Counted from the stretch's first letter, positions 54,516 to 63,679 are shown. The stretch is 64,000 nt of DNA from an uncultured Roseibium sp. (GCF_947494555.1 NZ_CANLVF010000001.1:1488001-1552000), one strand, 5' to 3'. Notes: a model not told the origin generated them from the sequence alone. Numbers and translations are program-made.

Positions 54516-55691
54516 ATGACTTTTGCCGACAAGATATTGCCGACGGGAAGTGAAGTGACTGTTCTCAAAAATGCCAAACTTGTGATGGCCAACGAAGTCG
54601 TCCTTGGTCACCTGGCTTTCTCAAAAGGGCGCATTGTGTCCGTCGATGCCGGTGTTGCGCCGCACTCCGGCGAGGACCTGGAGGAAGACTACCTGGTCCC
54701 CGGCCTTGTTGACATTCATACCGACCACTTCGAAAAGCATGTTTTCCCGCGTGCGCATGTCAGGTGGGACCCGCTGAGGGCGGCGCTGGCGCATGACGCA
54801 CAGATCATCGGCAGTGGAATTACAACAGTCTTCGACAGTCTGTGCGTCGGCGCGACGATCAAGAACCCGGAGCGCCGCGAAATCCTGTCACCCATGGTCG
54901 ACGCCCTGGAAACCGCGCAGTCTGCCGGAATGCTTCGCGCCGAGCATCTGGTGCACCTTCGCTGCGAGATAACCGACGCTGAAACGGCGCGGTTGACGGA
55001 AGAAAATATCGGCAAGGAAATCGTGCGGATGGTGTCGGTCATGGAGCATCTTCCAGGGCGCCGCCAGAGCAAGGATATCGAAGGTTATATCCAGCGGCGT
55101 ATGGCCGACAGCGGCGAAACCCGTGCGGCCGTTGAAAGGGACGTTCAGGAACTCCTGAACCATTCCGACGCGATTAGCGAAGAAGTCCGCCCCGCAGTTG
55201 TTGCTCTGGCCCACACGCATGCTCTGCCGCTGCTCAGCCATGACGACACGGAACTTCATCACATTGACGAGGCAGTTGCAGAAAACATTACGATCTCCGA
55301 GTTTCCCTGTACGCTTGAAGCAGCGCGCAAGGCGAAGCAGCACGGGATGCATGTGGTCGGCGGTGCACCAAACGTTTTGAGGGGCGGCTCGCAGTCCGGA
55401 AATGTGGCCGTAAGCGACCTGATGCTGGAGCAGCTCGTCGACATCCTGGCGTCGGACTACGTGCCGCGTTCCATGCTCGACAGTGCGTTCATGATTGCGA
55501 GCGAAGGATCCTTCCAGGAGGACCTTGCCGCAGCGATACGTCTGGTGACCAAAACGCCGGCGGAAGTCGCGGGCCTCAGCGACCGCGGCGAGATTGCCAC
55601 TGGGCGCCGGGCAGATCTTCTCCATGTCGGCATGCATGGCGGACATCCGTTTGTGAAGCGGGCCTGGGTCGCCGGAACGCGCGTTCTGTAG
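54516..55691 (+). CDS. phnM: PhnM: ribosyl-triphosphonate diphosphatase of the C-P lyase pathway
   Basis: Amidohydrolase of 391 residues that removes pyrophosphate from 5-triphosphoribosyl-1-phosphonate in the C-P lyase pathway. The metal site VDIHTDHFEKH and the blocks RAHVRWDPLRAALAHDAQI, FDSLCVGATI and LSHDDTELHHIDEA are diagnostic. GGAG lies before the ATG. No phnGHIJKL genes are in the window, so the lyase core must be elsewhere if the pathway is complete. It is preceded by a Pho-box-like repeat and faces the phnCDEE operon. Confidence 0.93.
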   Translation: MTFADKILPTGSEVTVLKNAKLVMANEVVLGHLAFSKGRIVSVDAGVAPHSGEDLEEDYLVPGLVDIHTDHFEKHVFPRAHVRWDPLRAALAHDAQIIGSGITTVFDSLCVGATIKNPERREILSPMVDALETAQSAGMLRAEHLVHLRCEITDAETARLTEENIGKEIVRMVSVMEHLPGRRQSKDIEGYIQRRMADSGETRAAVERDVQELLNHSDAISEEVRPAVVALAHTHALPLLSHDDTELHHIDEAVAENITISEFPCTLEAARKAKQHGMHVVGGAPNVLRGGSQSGNVAVSDLMLEQLVDILASDYVPRSMLDSAFMIASEGSFQEDLAAAIRLVTKTPAEVAGLSDRGEIATGRRADLLHVGMHGGHPFVKRAWVAGTRVL

Positions 55692-55883
55692 TCTGGGATC
55701 TGATAGAGCAAATGCGAGCGATGCCGCATGAATGATCCTGCGGCCCGCTTTCCCGTGTGCGTATTTTTCCCTTGATCTCCAGTTAACTTGAGGCACTAGA
55801 AACTTCAGTCCTGAGCAGGATCCCATTCTCGCCGTTTCGCGATCCTGACACGCATTGGGTGTGACTTAGACTGGAGCATTTGC

Positions 55884-56480
55884 ATGCATGTTTTAACCGT
55901 TCTGGACCATCCCGATCCGGCTTCTTTTTCCGCAGCTGTTGCCCGGAGATTCATGGATGGCGTTGAAACAGCGGGTCATTCTGCTGAACTCATTGACCTG
56001 CATGCGGAGGCGTTCGACCCGCGCTGGACGATGGCGGATGTCGAAGCAGATGGAAACGCGAGCGCGCTGGCTGATGTCGGGCGCGAGCAGGCCAGGATTA
56101 GCCGGTCGGATGCGATTTGCCTTGTCTTTCCGCTGTTTTGGTGGGGGATGCCCGCGATGACCAAAGGCTGGGTGGACCGTGTCTGGAGCTGGGGCTGGGC
56201 TTATGACCAACTCGACGATCCTGAGCTATCCCTGCAGCGCAGCCGGCCGGGCATCCTTCTTGTGCCGGCGGGAGCCCGTTCTGATGAAATGGAAGAAAAA
56301 GGGTATCTCGCGGCGCTTGGAACCGCGTGGATACAAGGCACATTCGGCTATTTTGGTCTTTCACCGCGCAGGCTCAAACTGCTCTGTGGATCCGAGGGCT
56401 CGCCTGAGCGCCGGGCGCAACTTCTTGAGCAAAGTTTTCAGGCTGGCCGGGAAGTCTTCTCGGCCGGAAACGGCGGATAG
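55884..56480 (+). CDS. NAD(P)H oxidoreductase, flavodoxin-like fold
   Basis: Flavodoxin_2 quinone/nitro reductase of 198 residues. MHVLTVLDHPDPASFSAAVA is the flavin phosphate loop and FPLFWWGMPAMTKGWVDRVWSWG the catalytic block. Related to the protein at 3506 but clearly divergent. GGAG lies about 8 nt before the ATG. It stands between phnM and the convergent phnE genes, with no visible functional link to phosphonate use. Confidence 0.88.
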   Translation: MHVLTVLDHPDPASFSAAVARRFMDGVETAGHSAELIDLHAEAFDPRWTMADVEADGNASALADVGREQARISRSDAICLVFPLFWWGMPAMTKGWVDRVWSWGWAYDQLDDPELSLQRSRPGILLVPAGARSDEMEEKGYLAALGTAWIQGTFGYFGLSPRRLKLLCGSEGSPERRAQLLEQSFQAGREVFSAGNGG

Positions 56481-56498
56481 GCTCTAAAATCCCTTCAG

Positions 56499-57356
56499 TT
56501 AATTCTGTTTTCTGTCGTCCTGACCGATGATCCGCTTGCGCAGAAAGCCTGAAAGCCCGTCAATCAGGTAGACCGTCAGGATGATCAGAAAGATGATCGA
56601 CCAGGCTTCCGGCCACTTGTAGGCGCTGATCCGGTCGGCCAGCAGAAAACCGATGCCACCAGCGCCGACAATGCCCAGGATCGTGCCGGAGCGGGTGTTG
56701 GATTCGAAATTGTAGAGAATGACAGACAGGATAACGGGCAGGGCCTGCGGCAGGATTGCGAAGCGAATGGTCTGCAGGTTTCCGCTGCCGGACGCTTTCA
56801 GACCGTCAACCGGTTTTTTCGACGTGTTCTCGATAGCCTCGGAAAAGAGTTTTGACAGGGTTCCAACTTCCGAGACAGCAATGGCCAGGATCCCGGCGAG
56901 CGGGCCGAGGCCAAAGGCACGAATAAAGATCAGTGCAAGGATGATCTGTTCGACGGCGCGCAGCGCATCAAAACCGCGCCTGGCACTCAGACGCAACCAA
57001 CTGAACGGCATGATGTTCTTGGCGCCAAGAAAAGCAAGGGGGAAGGCAACGACCGCGCCCAGGAGTGTGCCCATGAAAGCCATGGCTACCGTTTCGCCAA
57101 GTCCTTTCAGGATTTCGCTCCATTCTTCCCAGGTCTGCCAGATGTAAGGCGGAAACATGAAGGAAAGCACGCTGCCGAAACGTGTCAGTCCTTCCATGAT
57201 GCGGCTCGGCGAAAAGCCGAAATCCCATAAACACCAACCGGTCAAAAGGACAAAGGCAGACCAAACGGCAATGCGCCGCAGTTTGGTCCTCAAGGGAGTT
57301 TGGAAAGCGCCAGGGACCAGTTGTCTTGCCGCGTTGAGCTCTGAGGCGTTGTCCAT
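56499..57356 (-). CDS. phnE: Phosphonate ABC permease PhnE (second of a pair)
   Basis: Inner-membrane permease of about 285 residues. The EAA-type loop is EAIENTSKKPVDGLKASGSG, and LGIVGAGGIGFLLADRI is the PhnE signature near the C-terminus. The ATG at 57356 is preferred because AAGGAG at the end of the upstream phnE lies 7 nt before it; a GTG at 57362 overlaps that stop. Last gene of the phnCDEE operon. Confidence 0.92.
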   Translation of the reverse strand: MDNASELNAARQLVPGAFQTPLRTKLRRIAVWSAFVLLTGWCLWDFGFSPSRIMEGLTRFGSVLSFMFPPYIWQTWEEWSEILKGLGETVAMAFMGTLLGAVVAFPLAFLGAKNIMPFSWLRLSARRGFDALRAVEQIILALIFIRAFGLGPLAGILAIAVSEVGTLSKLFSEAIENTSKKPVDGLKASGSGNLQTIRFAILPQALPVILSVILYNFESNTRSGTILGIVGAGGIGFLLADRISAYKWPEAWSIIFLIILTVYLIDGLSGFLRKRIIGQDDRKQN

Positions 57357-57358
57357 GG

Positions 57359-58273
57359 TCACACTCCTTTGCCAGTCAGACCAATGATCTGGTGCCGGAC
57401 TTTTTCACTGATCATGTCGATTAGGATGACGGTAACGAAAATGATTACGAACAATGCGGACAGATCGGTATATTCCTGCAGCGACATGGCAACGCGAATT
57501 TCCTGGCCGAGGCCACCAGCTCCGACAAAGCCGATGATCGAGGAAGCGCGCACGTTGATTTCAAAGCGCAGCAGAGTGTAGCTGATGATGTTAGGGACAA
57601 CCTGCGGAACGATCCCATAGCGGATCTGGTCGAACCAGGAGCCGCCGGAGGCCTTGATGCCCTGCACCGGACGCATGTCGGCATTTTCGTTGGCCTCCGA
57701 ATAGAGCTTGCCGAGCGCTCCGGTCGCGTGAAGACCGATCGCGAGCACACCGGCGAGAGGACCGACGCCGAAACAGATTACGAAAATCAGCGCCCAGACC
57801 AGTTCGGGAACAGTGCGCACGATTTCCAGATAGCGGCGCGTCAGATTCAGCACAAAGGCACTGGGAGCCAGATTGCGCGATGCGGGAAAGCTTAGCAGAA
57901 AGGCTCCGACCACCCCAAGCAACGTCGCCAGATAGGCAATCAGGATCGTCTCGATCAGAAGTTCGAGCCAGACTTGCCAGCGCCAGAACCAGTTCGCGAT
58001 ATCCGCGCCGAGCGTGTCCCAATGCAATACGGGCAGCGTCTTGTAGAGATATTCACCCAGTCTCGGCAGGCCTGCCCAGATCTTCCACATCGACACCCGC
58101 TCGCCATTGGCAAGCGTCACGTCGGTCATGTCGAAGAAGCCGCCGATCCACGCCGCCGATAAGAAGCAGACCACAAAGAGGAATGTCGAAATCGTGTTGA
58201 TGCGCAGCGCAGATCTGCGTGCTGCTGCGTAGTCCAGTTCGAACTGGTCGACTGCAGGGGAAATAGCCGTCAT
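57359..58273 (-). CDS. phnE: Phosphonate ABC permease PhnE (first of a pair)
   Basis: Permease of about 304 residues, partner of the downstream phnE. Visible features: SEANENADMRPVQGIKASGG (EAA loop) and SIIGFVGAGGLGQEIRVAMS. The ATG at 58273 is chosen; the frame continues to 58318, but that part lies in the terminator hairpin. Two-permease phn transporters are common in Hyphomicrobiales. A stem-loop between phnD and this gene probably lowers its expression. Confidence 0.92.
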   Translation of the reverse strand: MTAISPAVDQFELDYAAARRSALRINTISTFLFVVCFLSAAWIGGFFDMTDVTLANGERVSMWKIWAGLPRLGEYLYKTLPVLHWDTLGADIANWFWRWQVWLELLIETILIAYLATLLGVVGAFLLSFPASRNLAPSAFVLNLTRRYLEIVRTVPELVWALIFVICFGVGPLAGVLAIGLHATGALGKLYSEANENADMRPVQGIKASGGSWFDQIRYGIVPQVVPNIISYTLLRFEINVRASSIIGFVGAGGLGQEIRVAMSLQEYTDLSALFVIIFVTVILIDMISEKVRHQIIGLTGKGV

Positions 58274-58298
58274 TTTAGGCACCGTCGATCCGAATGAA

Positions 58299-58326
58299 AA
58301 AGGGAGGTGCCAGGGCACCTCCCTTT
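58299..58326 (-). terminator. Intercistronic terminator/attenuator after phnD
   Basis: On the minus strand AAAGGGAGGTGC pairs perfectly with GCACCTCCCTTT around CCTG and is followed by a T-run. It lies 11 bp after phnD, so it would end or cut many transcripts there and give more phnD than phnE mRNA. Confidence 0.8.
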
Positions 58327-58337
58327 CAGGTCAAATG

Positions 58338-59246
58338 TCAGCCGCGGCGCTCTTTTTTCAGCCAGTCGCGCATGTCGACAATCCACTGATAACGCTCATG
58401 ATCGACGCGTTTCCATCCGGCCTGCGGGCTGTCATCGCCGCCGCGCATTGCGTTGAAGGCGTCAAAGTCTTTTTCCGGGATGGCCTCAACGGCGGTCGTC
58501 ATGTCGGCAATCAGATCGGCCGGCAGATTAACACGGGCCGAGAACGGTCCGCTGGTGATTTCCGGGCTTTCCCAGATCGGGCAGACGACACCTTCTTCGA
58601 TCATCCCCTTGGTGATCATGCGTTGCCAACGACCGTCGGTTTCGTTGTTCTGCCAAGTCGCAGCAGCGTCATACTGCTTGTTGACGACGCCAAGAACGCC
58701 GGTCTCATGTCCGCCGGAAAACGGGATTGCCGAAAAGTGTTCCTTCGGATTGTAGCCCTGCTGCACCATGTTGAAATAGGGCACCGCGAAGCCGGATGTG
58801 GAATCGGGATCGGCGAAGGCGTGCACCTTGCCCTTCAGGTCGTCCAGAGACTTGTAGCCGCTGTCACAGCGGACCATCACGACCGAGTAGTAGCCGCTCG
58901 AGCCATCCTTGTTGAGACGGGTCAGAAGCGGTACGACACCGCCGTTCGTCTCTGTATAGGCAGCGGCGTAAGAAGAAGAGCCGAAGAAGGCAAATTCGAT
59001 CTGATCGGCTGCGATGGCCTGGATCACGCCGTCATAAGACCCGGCAGTAAAGATCTCAACTTCGACGCCGAGTTCCTTTTCGAGATATTCCTCGAATGGC
59101 GTGTAGCGTGCGACCCGGTCTTTCTCGTTTTCGCCGGACAGAATGCCGAACTTGAGGGTCTTGTAGTTGTCCTTCCAGCCTTCCGCCATGGCTGTAGAGG
59201 CTGTGAGAACGACAGCCGAGACTGCTGCTGCGAAAATAGCCTTCAT
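58338..59246 (-). CDS. phnD: Phosphonate-binding protein PhnD
   Basis: Periplasmic binding protein of 302 residues with signal peptide 1-21 (VVLTASTAMA). The phosphonate-oxyanion loop Ser-Thr-Ser is at 149-151 (ADPDSTSGFAVPY) and the partner His180 is in FSGGHETGV, as in PhnD. FGILSGENEKDR and FFGSSSYAAAY are further family blocks. It works with the PhnC ATPase upstream and the two PhnE permeases downstream. Confidence 0.94.
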   Translation of the reverse strand: MKAIFAAAVSAVVLTASTAMAEGWKDNYKTLKFGILSGENEKDRVARYTPFEEYLEKELGVEVEIFTAGSYDGVIQAIAADQIEFAFFGSSSYAAAYTETNGGVVPLLTRLNKDGSSGYYSVVMVRCDSGYKSLDDLKGKVHAFADPDSTSGFAVPYFNMVQQGYNPKEHFSAIPFSGGHETGVLGVVNKQYDAAATWQNNETDGRWQRMITKGMIEEGVVCPIWESPEITSGPFSARVNLPADLIADMTTAVEAIPEKDFDAFNAMRGGDDSPQAGWKRVDHERYQWIVDMRDWLKKERRG

Positions 59247-59335
59247 CAGTAGTGCTCCATATTCGCCGTGTTGAACGGCTGGTCCACGCGGCCGCGGCCG
59301 CTAAAAACGCAATTGTTGCTTTGCACAGCTGCGCG

Positions 59336-60157
59336 TTATGCCCCGACGGCCTGCTTTGGCTGTCGTGACGAGACTGGTGAAAGGGAAGTGGAGGTGACGG
59401 CCTCATCGATGTCGTCGCCCAGGGTGTCGGTTCCGTAAATCGCCCTGACCCTGTCCGTCGTCAGAGCCTCCGGCGTACCGTCGAAATGAACCTTCCCGGC
59501 GCGCATTGCGACAATCCGGTCGCAATATGCTCGTGCCGTATCAAGCGTGTGCAAATTGACGAGGACGGTCAGACCGTCGGCCTTGTTGATCTGCCGAAGG
59601 GCTTCCATGACCCGTGTCGCATTGGCCGGATCGAGAGATGCGATCGGTTCGTCTGCAAGCATGATGCGCGGGTTCTGGACAAGCGCTTTGGCAATGGCGA
59701 CCCTTTGCTGCTGTCCGCCGGACAGCGTTCCGGCCCGCTGCAGCGCCTGCGGGACCAGATCGAGACGGTCGAGCGCCTGAATCGCAAGCGCTCTGTCTTC
59801 GTCGGTGAAGGATTTGAGCATTGATCGCGCAAATCCCGTGTGTGCAATGCGTCCGACCATGACGTTGGTGAGAACGTCCATGCGCTCGACAAGGTTGAAC
59901 TGCTGGAAGATCATGGCGCAGGAGGCACGCCACAGGCGCAGATCCCGCCCCTTCAACGCGGTTATGTCCCGGCCCTCATTGACGATCGAACCATGCGTTG
60001 GATCGGAGAGCCGGTTGATCATCCTGAGCAACGTGGATTTGCCGGCTCCCGAGCGGCCGATAATACCCACCATCTGTCCTTCCGGAATGGCCAGCGAAAC
60101 GCTTTCCACCGCGGTCAAATCTCCAAATACTTTCGACAATTGTTCGACGACCAGCAT
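59336..60157 (-). CDS. phnC: Phosphonate ABC ATPase PhnC
   Basis: ATPase of 273 residues. Walker [11 protein letters not shown]-loop [20 protein letters not shown], signature [15 protein letters not shown], Walker [14 protein letters not shown] and [19 protein letters not shown], all typical of PhnC. First gene of phnCDEE, preceded by an AT-rich region shared with a divergent phnDCE-like operon. Confidence 0.95.
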   Translation of the reverse strand: MLVVEQLSKVFGDLTAVESVSLAIPEGQMVGIIGRSGAGKSTLLRMINRLSDPTHGSIVNEGRDITALKGRDLRLWRASCAMIFQQFNLVERMDVLTNVMVGRIAHTGFARSMLKSFTDEDRALAIQALDRLDLVPQALQRAGTLSGGQQQRVAIAKALVQNPRIMLADEPIASLDPANATRVMEALRQINKADGLTVLVNLHTLDTARAYCDRIVAMRAGKVHFDGTPEALTTDRVRAIYGTDTLGDDIDEAVTSTSLSPVSSRQPKQAVGA

Positions 60158-60457
60158 CGCACCCTCCGTGAAGCCGGAGAGGCAACTACCAAAAATCTGC
60201 GTTGGGGAGATGTCTATACGATTATACTTTTATGATTTTTTATGACACGTCGGAGATTTTTATTTGCCGAATAAAAATTAAGTAGAAGAAAATCAAAGAA
60301 TAATTTGTGATTTTTGTGTTTTTCTAGCGAATTATCAAAATAATAACAGAAGAGAATTTCGTAAAAACTACATATTTGTTTCACATTTGACGGTCGCTTA
60401 GTCGCTAGGGTCGCTCCGCTTTACTGGCTTGCTCTTGGCTCGTTTGGAGTTCCTATC
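60158..60457. other. AT-rich region between two divergent phn operons
   Basis: Exactly 300 bp without a gene, much lower in GC than its flanks. It must hold promoters in both directions. On the right side it has three GTCGCT copies (60393, 60401, 60410) before the second phnD-like gene; their meaning is unknown. Confidence 0.55.
60221..60248 (-). promoter_or_regulatory. Promoter with Pho-box-like half-sites for phnC
   Basis: On the minus strand TATAAT (60226-60221) lies about 60 bp before phnC. Just upstream GTGTCATAAAA is followed by AATCATAAAA; the first resembles a Pho half-site, the second is weak and the spacing is 10 rather than 11. The -10 is convincing, the Pho assignment less so. 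Confidence 0.4.
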
Positions 60458-61330
60458 ATGAGATTTCTGAAATCCGCCGCTTATGCGGTTGCAGCGCTCG
60501 CGCTTTCCGTCACATCCTCCCTTGCAGACACCTACAAATTGGCCGTTACGGATGTCGAAGGTCTTGAGCGTTTGCAGCTCGAGTGGGGGCCGTTCAAAGA
60601 AGCCCTGGAAAATGCGACCGACCACACATTCGAGTTCTTTCCGGTCACCAGCCGCACCGCCGCTGCCGAAGCGCTGCGCGCGAAGCGGGTCGACTTCGTG
60701 GTCACCGGTCCGGCCGAGTATATCGTCATCAACAAGCTGACAGACGCGACGCCTCTGATTGGCCTCGGACGCCCGGACTATTACTGCGCCATCGTCGTGC
60801 GCGCCGACAGCGGGATTACCCGTCCGGCGGATCTGAAAGGTAAAAAGGTCGCCTTCGGCGATATCGGATCCACCTCCAACATGCTTTGCCCGATGCAGCT
60901 CATGGCCGATTACGGTATCGATCCAGTCAAGGATGTCGACAAGCTTCATACGTCCCGCAACATTGCCCACGAAGCTCTGAAGAAGGGCGAAATCGCAGGC
61001 ATGGGAACCAATCACAATTCCTGGACCCGCGTGCGCAACAAGGACGACAGCGTCCCGAACGGTTTCTTCCGTGTCATCGCGCGTTCAGGCGACTTGCCGA
61101 ATGACATGCTCATGGTTGGGTCGCATATCGATGCAACAGCTGCCGAGGGCGTTCGCAAGGCGATCCTCGGCAACAAGGATGCCATTGTCACCGCGATCCT
61201 GCAGCACGAGGAAAACGACAAGTATAACGGCATGGATCTGGTCGCGATCGAGGATGGCGCCTACGATCTGGTTCGCTCGATGTACACGACTGCGGGTTTT
61301 CCGCAGTATGACAAGTTCATCGGCGAATAA
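60458..61330 (+). CDS. PhnD-like binding protein of a second transporter
   Basis: Periplasmic binding protein of 290 residues with signal peptide 1-23. It keeps the oxyanion loop Ser-Thr-Ser at 138-140 (GDIGSTSNMLCPM) and His171 (RNIAHEAL), but is otherwise far from the PhnD at 58338: it has WGPFKEALE at the start and SYGPAEY-like TGPAEYIVINK. The ligand is thus a phosphonate, phosphite or similar oxyanion, but not clearly the same as that of PhnD. First gene of a tightly coupled D-C-E-methyltransferase operon. Confidence 0.88.
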   Translation: MRFLKSAAYAVAALALSVTSSLADTYKLAVTDVEGLERLQLEWGPFKEALENATDHTFEFFPVTSRTAAAEALRAKRVDFVVTGPAEYIVINKLTDATPLIGLGRPDYYCAIVVRADSGITRPADLKGKKVAFGDIGSTSNMLCPMQLMADYGIDPVKDVDKLHTSRNIAHEALKKGEIAGMGTNHNSWTRVRNKDDSVPNGFFRVIARSGDLPNDMLMVGSHIDATAAEGVRKAILGNKDAIVTAILQHEENDKYNGMDLVAIEDGAYDLVRSMYTTAGFPQYDKFIGE

Positions 61331-62145
61331 TGGCTCAGGCCCAAATAGATTTCGCCGGTGCGTCAGCGCCGGCGAAGTTTCCGACGCCGGTGAACTCAGC
61401 AGGTTTTCGCGATCTCGCCGTTCAAGGTTTGTCTAAATCGTTCGGCGCCGACCGAACCGTTCTGCGCGGGGTCTCCTTTTCGGTGCGGGCGCAAGAAGCC
61501 GTTGCGCTGATCGGTTCCAACGGGGCGGGGAAGTCGACCGCCCTTAGGTGCGCCCTGCGCCTTGTCGAACCGGACGAGGGTGACATTCAGCTTTTTAACG
61601 AAGATGTCACGAGCGCTCGCCAGCACCGGCTGCGCAAATTGCGCGCGAACGTCGGATTCGTCTTCCAGAAACACAATCTCGTTCCGCGCGTCTCGGCACT
61701 CACCAACGTCATTCATGGAAATCTCGGACGGTCAGGCGGGATCAGAGGGTGGTCGCAACTGTTCGCGCCGGTATCGCTCCGCGAGCGCGCCATGCACTGC
61801 CTTGAGCGCGTTGGACTTGCGGACAAGGCGCTCCAGCGCGCCGACCAACTGTCCGGCGGCCAGTCGCAGCGCGTGGCCATTGCCAGAGCGCTGATGCAGG
61901 ACCCCAAGTTGATTGTCGCCGACGAACCTGTTGCTAGTCTCGATCCGGTCGCCGGGCACGAGGTGATGGAACTGTTCCACAAGCTGACACGGGATGAAGG
62001 CATAACGCTGCTGTTCACGTCTCATAATATTGAGCAAGCCCTCAGCTATTCCGATCGTGTATTGGCCATCAAGCAGGGTGAAATCGTTCTGGACGGGGCA
62101 AGCAACACGTTGTCTTCCGCAGATCTGGGGAAACACTATGGCTGA
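61330..62145 (+). CDS. PhnC-like ABC ATPase of the second transporter
   Basis: ATPase of 271 residues: Walker A GSNGAGKST, Q-loop FQKHNLVPRVSALTNVIHGN, signature LSGGQSQRVAIARAL, Walker B LIVADEPVASLDP. The ATG shares a base with the stop of the upstream gene (TAATG). An N-terminal extension of about 35 residues before the first ABC strand is unusual. It overlaps the permease gene by 8 bp. Confidence 0.93.
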   Translation: MAQAQIDFAGASAPAKFPTPVNSAGFRDLAVQGLSKSFGADRTVLRGVSFSVRAQEAVALIGSNGAGKSTALRCALRLVEPDEGDIQLFNEDVTSARQHRLRKLRANVGFVFQKHNLVPRVSALTNVIHGNLGRSGGIRGWSQLFAPVSLRERAMHCLERVGLADKALQRADQLSGGQSQRVAIARALMQDPKLIVADEPVASLDPVAGHEVMELFHKLTRDEGITLLFTSHNIEQALSYSDRVLAIKQGEIVLDGASNTLSSADLGKHYG

Positions 62146-62971
62146 CATCGGCTACAGGCCGGAGCGCGGCCTGCCCCAGCGTTTCGAGCGACCCGGTGCC
62201 TTGCGGTTTACCTTTTACGTCGCCCTGGCTGCTTTCGTGCTTTGGTCGTTTCAGGGGGCGGGCTGGTCGTTCTCTGCGCTTGTTTCCGGCGGGCCGGCAC
62301 TTGTCGATTTTCTTTCAAGGGCATGGCCGCCTTCGGCGGAAAGGCTTCCTCAGCTCGCGGAAGCCCTGCTGGAGACGTTTCAGATGGCGCTCGCGGGCAC
62401 TGTCATCGGAATAATCGTCAGTCTGCCGCTTGCCATTGTCGCGGCCAAGGGCATGACGGGTCCGGGGATCATCAGCCGGAGCCTCTACTCCGGTTCGCGT
62501 CTGCTGATTGCGCTCTTCTGGACTGTTCCCGATCTGGTGTGGGCCCTGGTTTTCGTGATCACGGTCGGTTTGGGCCCCTTCGCCGGAACGCTCGCGATCG
62601 ACGTCGATACGATCGGCTTTTGCGGCAGGTTCTTTGCTGAATCCATGGAAGATGCCGAAAAGGGTCCGAGCGAGGCACTCACGGCGGCAGGTGCAAGCAA
62701 GCTTGATACGGTCTTCTGCGCGGTCGTTCCGGCCGCAATGCCGTCTTTCATCACCACCTCCCTGTTTGCACTTGAAAAGGCGACACGCTCATCAGTCGTG
62801 CTCGGCCTGGTCGGAGCAGGCGGGATCGGGATCGAATTGAAAGTCGCCATGGACTTTTTTGACTACCAGCTCGCCATGACAATCATCTTGATGATCTTTG
62901 TCCTGGTGCTGTGTGTGGAGAGATTGGGCAATTTTGCCCGCAACAGGATATTGGAAGGATCGCCACGATGA
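62138..62971 (+). CDS. PhnE-like permease of the second transporter
   Basis: Single permease of 277 residues with TM segments and the PhnE motifs ESMEDAEKGPSEALTAAGAS (EAA loop) and LGLVGAGGIGIELKVAMDFF. Unlike phnCDEE there is only one permease, so it would act as a homodimer. The ATG at 62138 lies inside the end of the ATPase gene. Its stop overlaps the methyltransferase start by ATGA. Confidence 0.92.
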   Translation: MADIGYRPERGLPQRFERPGALRFTFYVALAAFVLWSFQGAGWSFSALVSGGPALVDFLSRAWPPSAERLPQLAEALLETFQMALAGTVIGIIVSLPLAIVAAKGMTGPGIISRSLYSGSRLLIALFWTVPDLVWALVFVITVGLGPFAGTLAIDVDTIGFCGRFFAESMEDAEKGPSEALTAAGASKLDTVFCAVVPAAMPSFITTSLFALEKATRSSVVLGLVGAGGIGIELKVAMDFFDYQLAMTIILMIFVLVLCVERLGNFARNRILEGSPR

Positions 62972-63645
62972 GCACAAGCTACTCTGCCGAGAGGACCGAT
63001 ACGGCGCACCTTGCGTGGGAAAAGCGCTGGCGGACCGAAGAAGGGCGCGCGGACTGGCTGCGGCCGAACGAAGATGTTTCGACGCTGATAGCCGAACTGG
63101 AACAAAAAAGGCCCTTAAAGGCACTCGATTTGGGATGCGGTGTCGGCCGGCATGCTCTGGCCTTTGCCCGTGCCGGTTTCGAGACCCACGCCATGGATTT
63201 GTCTCAGTCAGGCCTCGACCAGCTCAAAAACAGTGCCGAGGCGCATGGTCTGGAGGTCTCAACGCACCATGCTCCGATGACGGAGTTGCCCTTTGCGGAT
63301 CAGTGCTTCGATTACGTACTCTCCTTCAATGTAATCTATCACGGCGACCCGGCGATTGTTCAAAAGGCGATTTCCGAAATTGCGCGTGTTTTGAAACCGG
63401 GTGGGTACTACCAGGGCACGATGCTGTCCAAACGAAATGTCAATTTCGGCGTGGGTACGGAGATTGCTCCGGACACCTGGGTGAGGGAGGGTGACGACGA
63501 CAAGGACCACCCGCACTTTTATTGCAACGCCGGCGAATTGGTTCAGCTTTTCGACGCGTTCGAACTCATGAGCCTTGACGACAAGAAACACAGCAAGCCG
63601 GGTTCGTGGCATTGGCACATGATTGCAGAGCGGACCGGCTCCTGA
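62968..63645 (+). CDS. Class I SAM methyltransferase coupled to the phnDCE-like operon
   Basis: Cytosolic methyltransferase of 225 residues. SAM motif I is LDLGCGVGRHALAFARAG, the acidic motif II is HAMDLSQSGL, and ELPFADQCFDYVLSFNVIYH and LKPGGYYQGTML follow. The ending HSKPGSWHWHMIAE is seen in some Methyltransf_11/TehB-like proteins. GGAAGGAT precedes the ATG, which overlaps the permease stop. The tight coupling suggests it acts on the imported compound or on a product of it. Substrate unknown. Confidence 0.85.
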   Translation: MSTSYSAERTDTAHLAWEKRWRTEEGRADWLRPNEDVSTLIAELEQKRPLKALDLGCGVGRHALAFARAGFETHAMDLSQSGLDQLKNSAEAHGLEVSTHHAPMTELPFADQCFDYVLSFNVIYHGDPAIVQKAISEIARVLKPGGYYQGTMLSKRNVNFGVGTEIAPDTWVREGDDDKDHPHFYCNAGELVQLFDAFELMSLDDKKHSKPGSWHWHMIAERTGS

Positions 63646-63679
63646 ATTAAAACCCCACCAGCATCCATACTGCTTTTTC

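Noticed and set aside
60458-61330. Second PhnD-like protein as a selenate-type receptor
   Set aside because: It retains the phosphonate-type Ser-Thr-Ser loop and no selenium metabolism gene is near; the N-terminal pattern also does not match what I know of that group.
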